DNA of 64,000 nt from NCBI RefSeq assembly GCF_001011155.1, contig NZ_CP011479.1:1506501-1570500 (forward strand). The letters are read 5' to 3'. This document shows, one piece after another, positions 63,687 through 64,000 of this stretch. The stretch is from Hoeflea sp. IMCC20628. GTDB lineage: Bacteria > Pseudomonadota > Alphaproteobacteria > Rhizobiales > Rhizobiaceae. Each line of letters starts with the position of its first letter. Position 1 is the stretch's first letter. The position numbers and the translations under genes are program-made. The notes under the pieces were generated by a model that worked only from the letters and a program-made list of their open reading frames with translations, did not search any database and was not told the origin of the DNA.

Positions 63687-64000
63687 ATGCATATCGCGCC
63701 CTATGACAACCACAACAAACCGATCGTCGATGCGGAGGATTCCTGCGTTCCGCTGAACTATTTCAACATCGTCAAGCTGAAGAAGGGCGAAGCCTTTGCC
63801 TATCAGGTGCCCGGCTACGAGACCTGCATCGTGCCTGCCACCGGCACGGTCGATGTCGATGTCGAGGGCGTCGGTTTCGTGGCGCTTGGCAATCGCGGTG
63901 TCGATGTCTGGGACGGCGAGCCGGAGGGCGTTTACGCGCCGGTCGGCGCCAAGGTGACGATCATCTGCGTCTCCGAGGCGACCGAAGTCTTCATTGCGGG
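63687..64000 (+). CDS. iolB: 5-deoxy-glucuronate isomerase, 5' part (cut by window end)
   Basis: The first 104 residues of an IolB-like cupin; no stop occurs before base 64000. It starts MHIAPYDNHNKPIVDAEDSC, and LNYFNIVKLKKGEAFAYQVPG followed by GTVDVDVEGVGFVALGNRG and DVWDGEPEGVYAPVG fits the family barrel. IolB isomerises 5-deoxy-glucuronate to 2-deoxy-5-keto-gluconate, between IolD and IolC. AAAGGA lies upstream of ATG 63687. The downstream part of the operon is outside the window. Confidence 0.88.
   Translation, partial: MHIAPYDNHNKPIVDAEDSCVPLNYFNIVKLKKGEAFAYQVPGYETCIVPATGTVDVDVEGVGFVALGNRGVDVWDGEPEGVYAPVGAKVTIICVSEATEVFIA

Overview
The window is about 60% GC, densely coded and chromosomal in character. 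Gene content, codon use and promoter boxes point to an alphaproteobacterium of the Hyphomicrobiales (Rhizobiales), probably a Rhizobiaceae/Phyllobacteriaceae-type environmental or marine bacterium. This is an inference from family resemblance: a FrcA-like sugar ATPase, a rhizobial-style MoaA, a Paracoccus-style narR-narKGHJI locus and iol/moc-type cyclitol genes. I see no rRNA, tRNA, CRISPR array, insertion sequence or phage gene.

Layout. 1-16.8 kb is a mixed housekeeping and transport region. It holds an aldo/keto reductase fragment, an ABC exporter, a gamma-butyrobetaine-hydroxylase-like dioxygenase lacking its first iron ligand, a TPR-methyltransferase, a polar amino acid ABC uptake operon with no ATPase, a Bcr/CflA exporter, an EamA exporter, moaA, a MarR/hydrolase divergon, an L,D-transpeptidase and a GGDEF protein. 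16.9-22 kb holds class I fumarase, an ACR3 arsenite pump and a large YcbB-type L,D-transpeptidase.

22-38.4 kb is an anaerobic-respiration block. A NarR-like Crp/Fnr regulator diverges from narK (a NarK1-NarK2 fusion), narGHJI, a parvulin-type isomerase and a DUF2478 protein, followed by L-lactate dehydrogenase and, on the other strand, ppsA-pfkB. FNR-type boxes (TTGAY-N4-RTCAA or one mismatch) lie before narK, ldh and ppsA, so nitrate respiration, fermentation and gluconeogenic carbon flow look co-regulated. moaA at 11-12 kb would serve the molybdenum cofactor of NarG.

38.4-43 kb is a PhnD-C-E-E phosphonate/phosphate-type ABC operon ending in a HAD phosphatase. 43-47.3 kb is a sugar/cyclitol ABC operon divergent from a LacI regulator. 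47.4-56.2 kb holds a truncated haemoglobin with a SAP-like tail, a CDF metal pump, a persulfide dioxygenase-rhodanese pair, a DUF1326/DUF2182 pair with a divergent winged-helix-TPR regulator, and an arsR-permease-thioredoxin-osmC operon whose promoter carries an FNR-type box and an ArsR-type palindrome.

56.4-64 kb is an inositol/cyclitol catabolic divergon: two Gfo/Idh/MocA oxidoreductases and an IolE/MocC-like TIM barrel leftward, and iolD, a PhyH dioxygenase, an iolC-like kinase and iolB (cut by the window end) rightward. The same palindrome, TTTGCAACCGGTTGCAAA, occurs in the LacI/transporter divergent promoter at 46.2 kb and in the iol divergent promoter at 59.9 kb. This ties the transporter, regulator and catabolic genes into one probable regulon. 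The dioxygenase translationally coupled inside the iol operon suggests a modified (perhaps O-methylated) cyclitol as substrate and is the most novel-looking system here.
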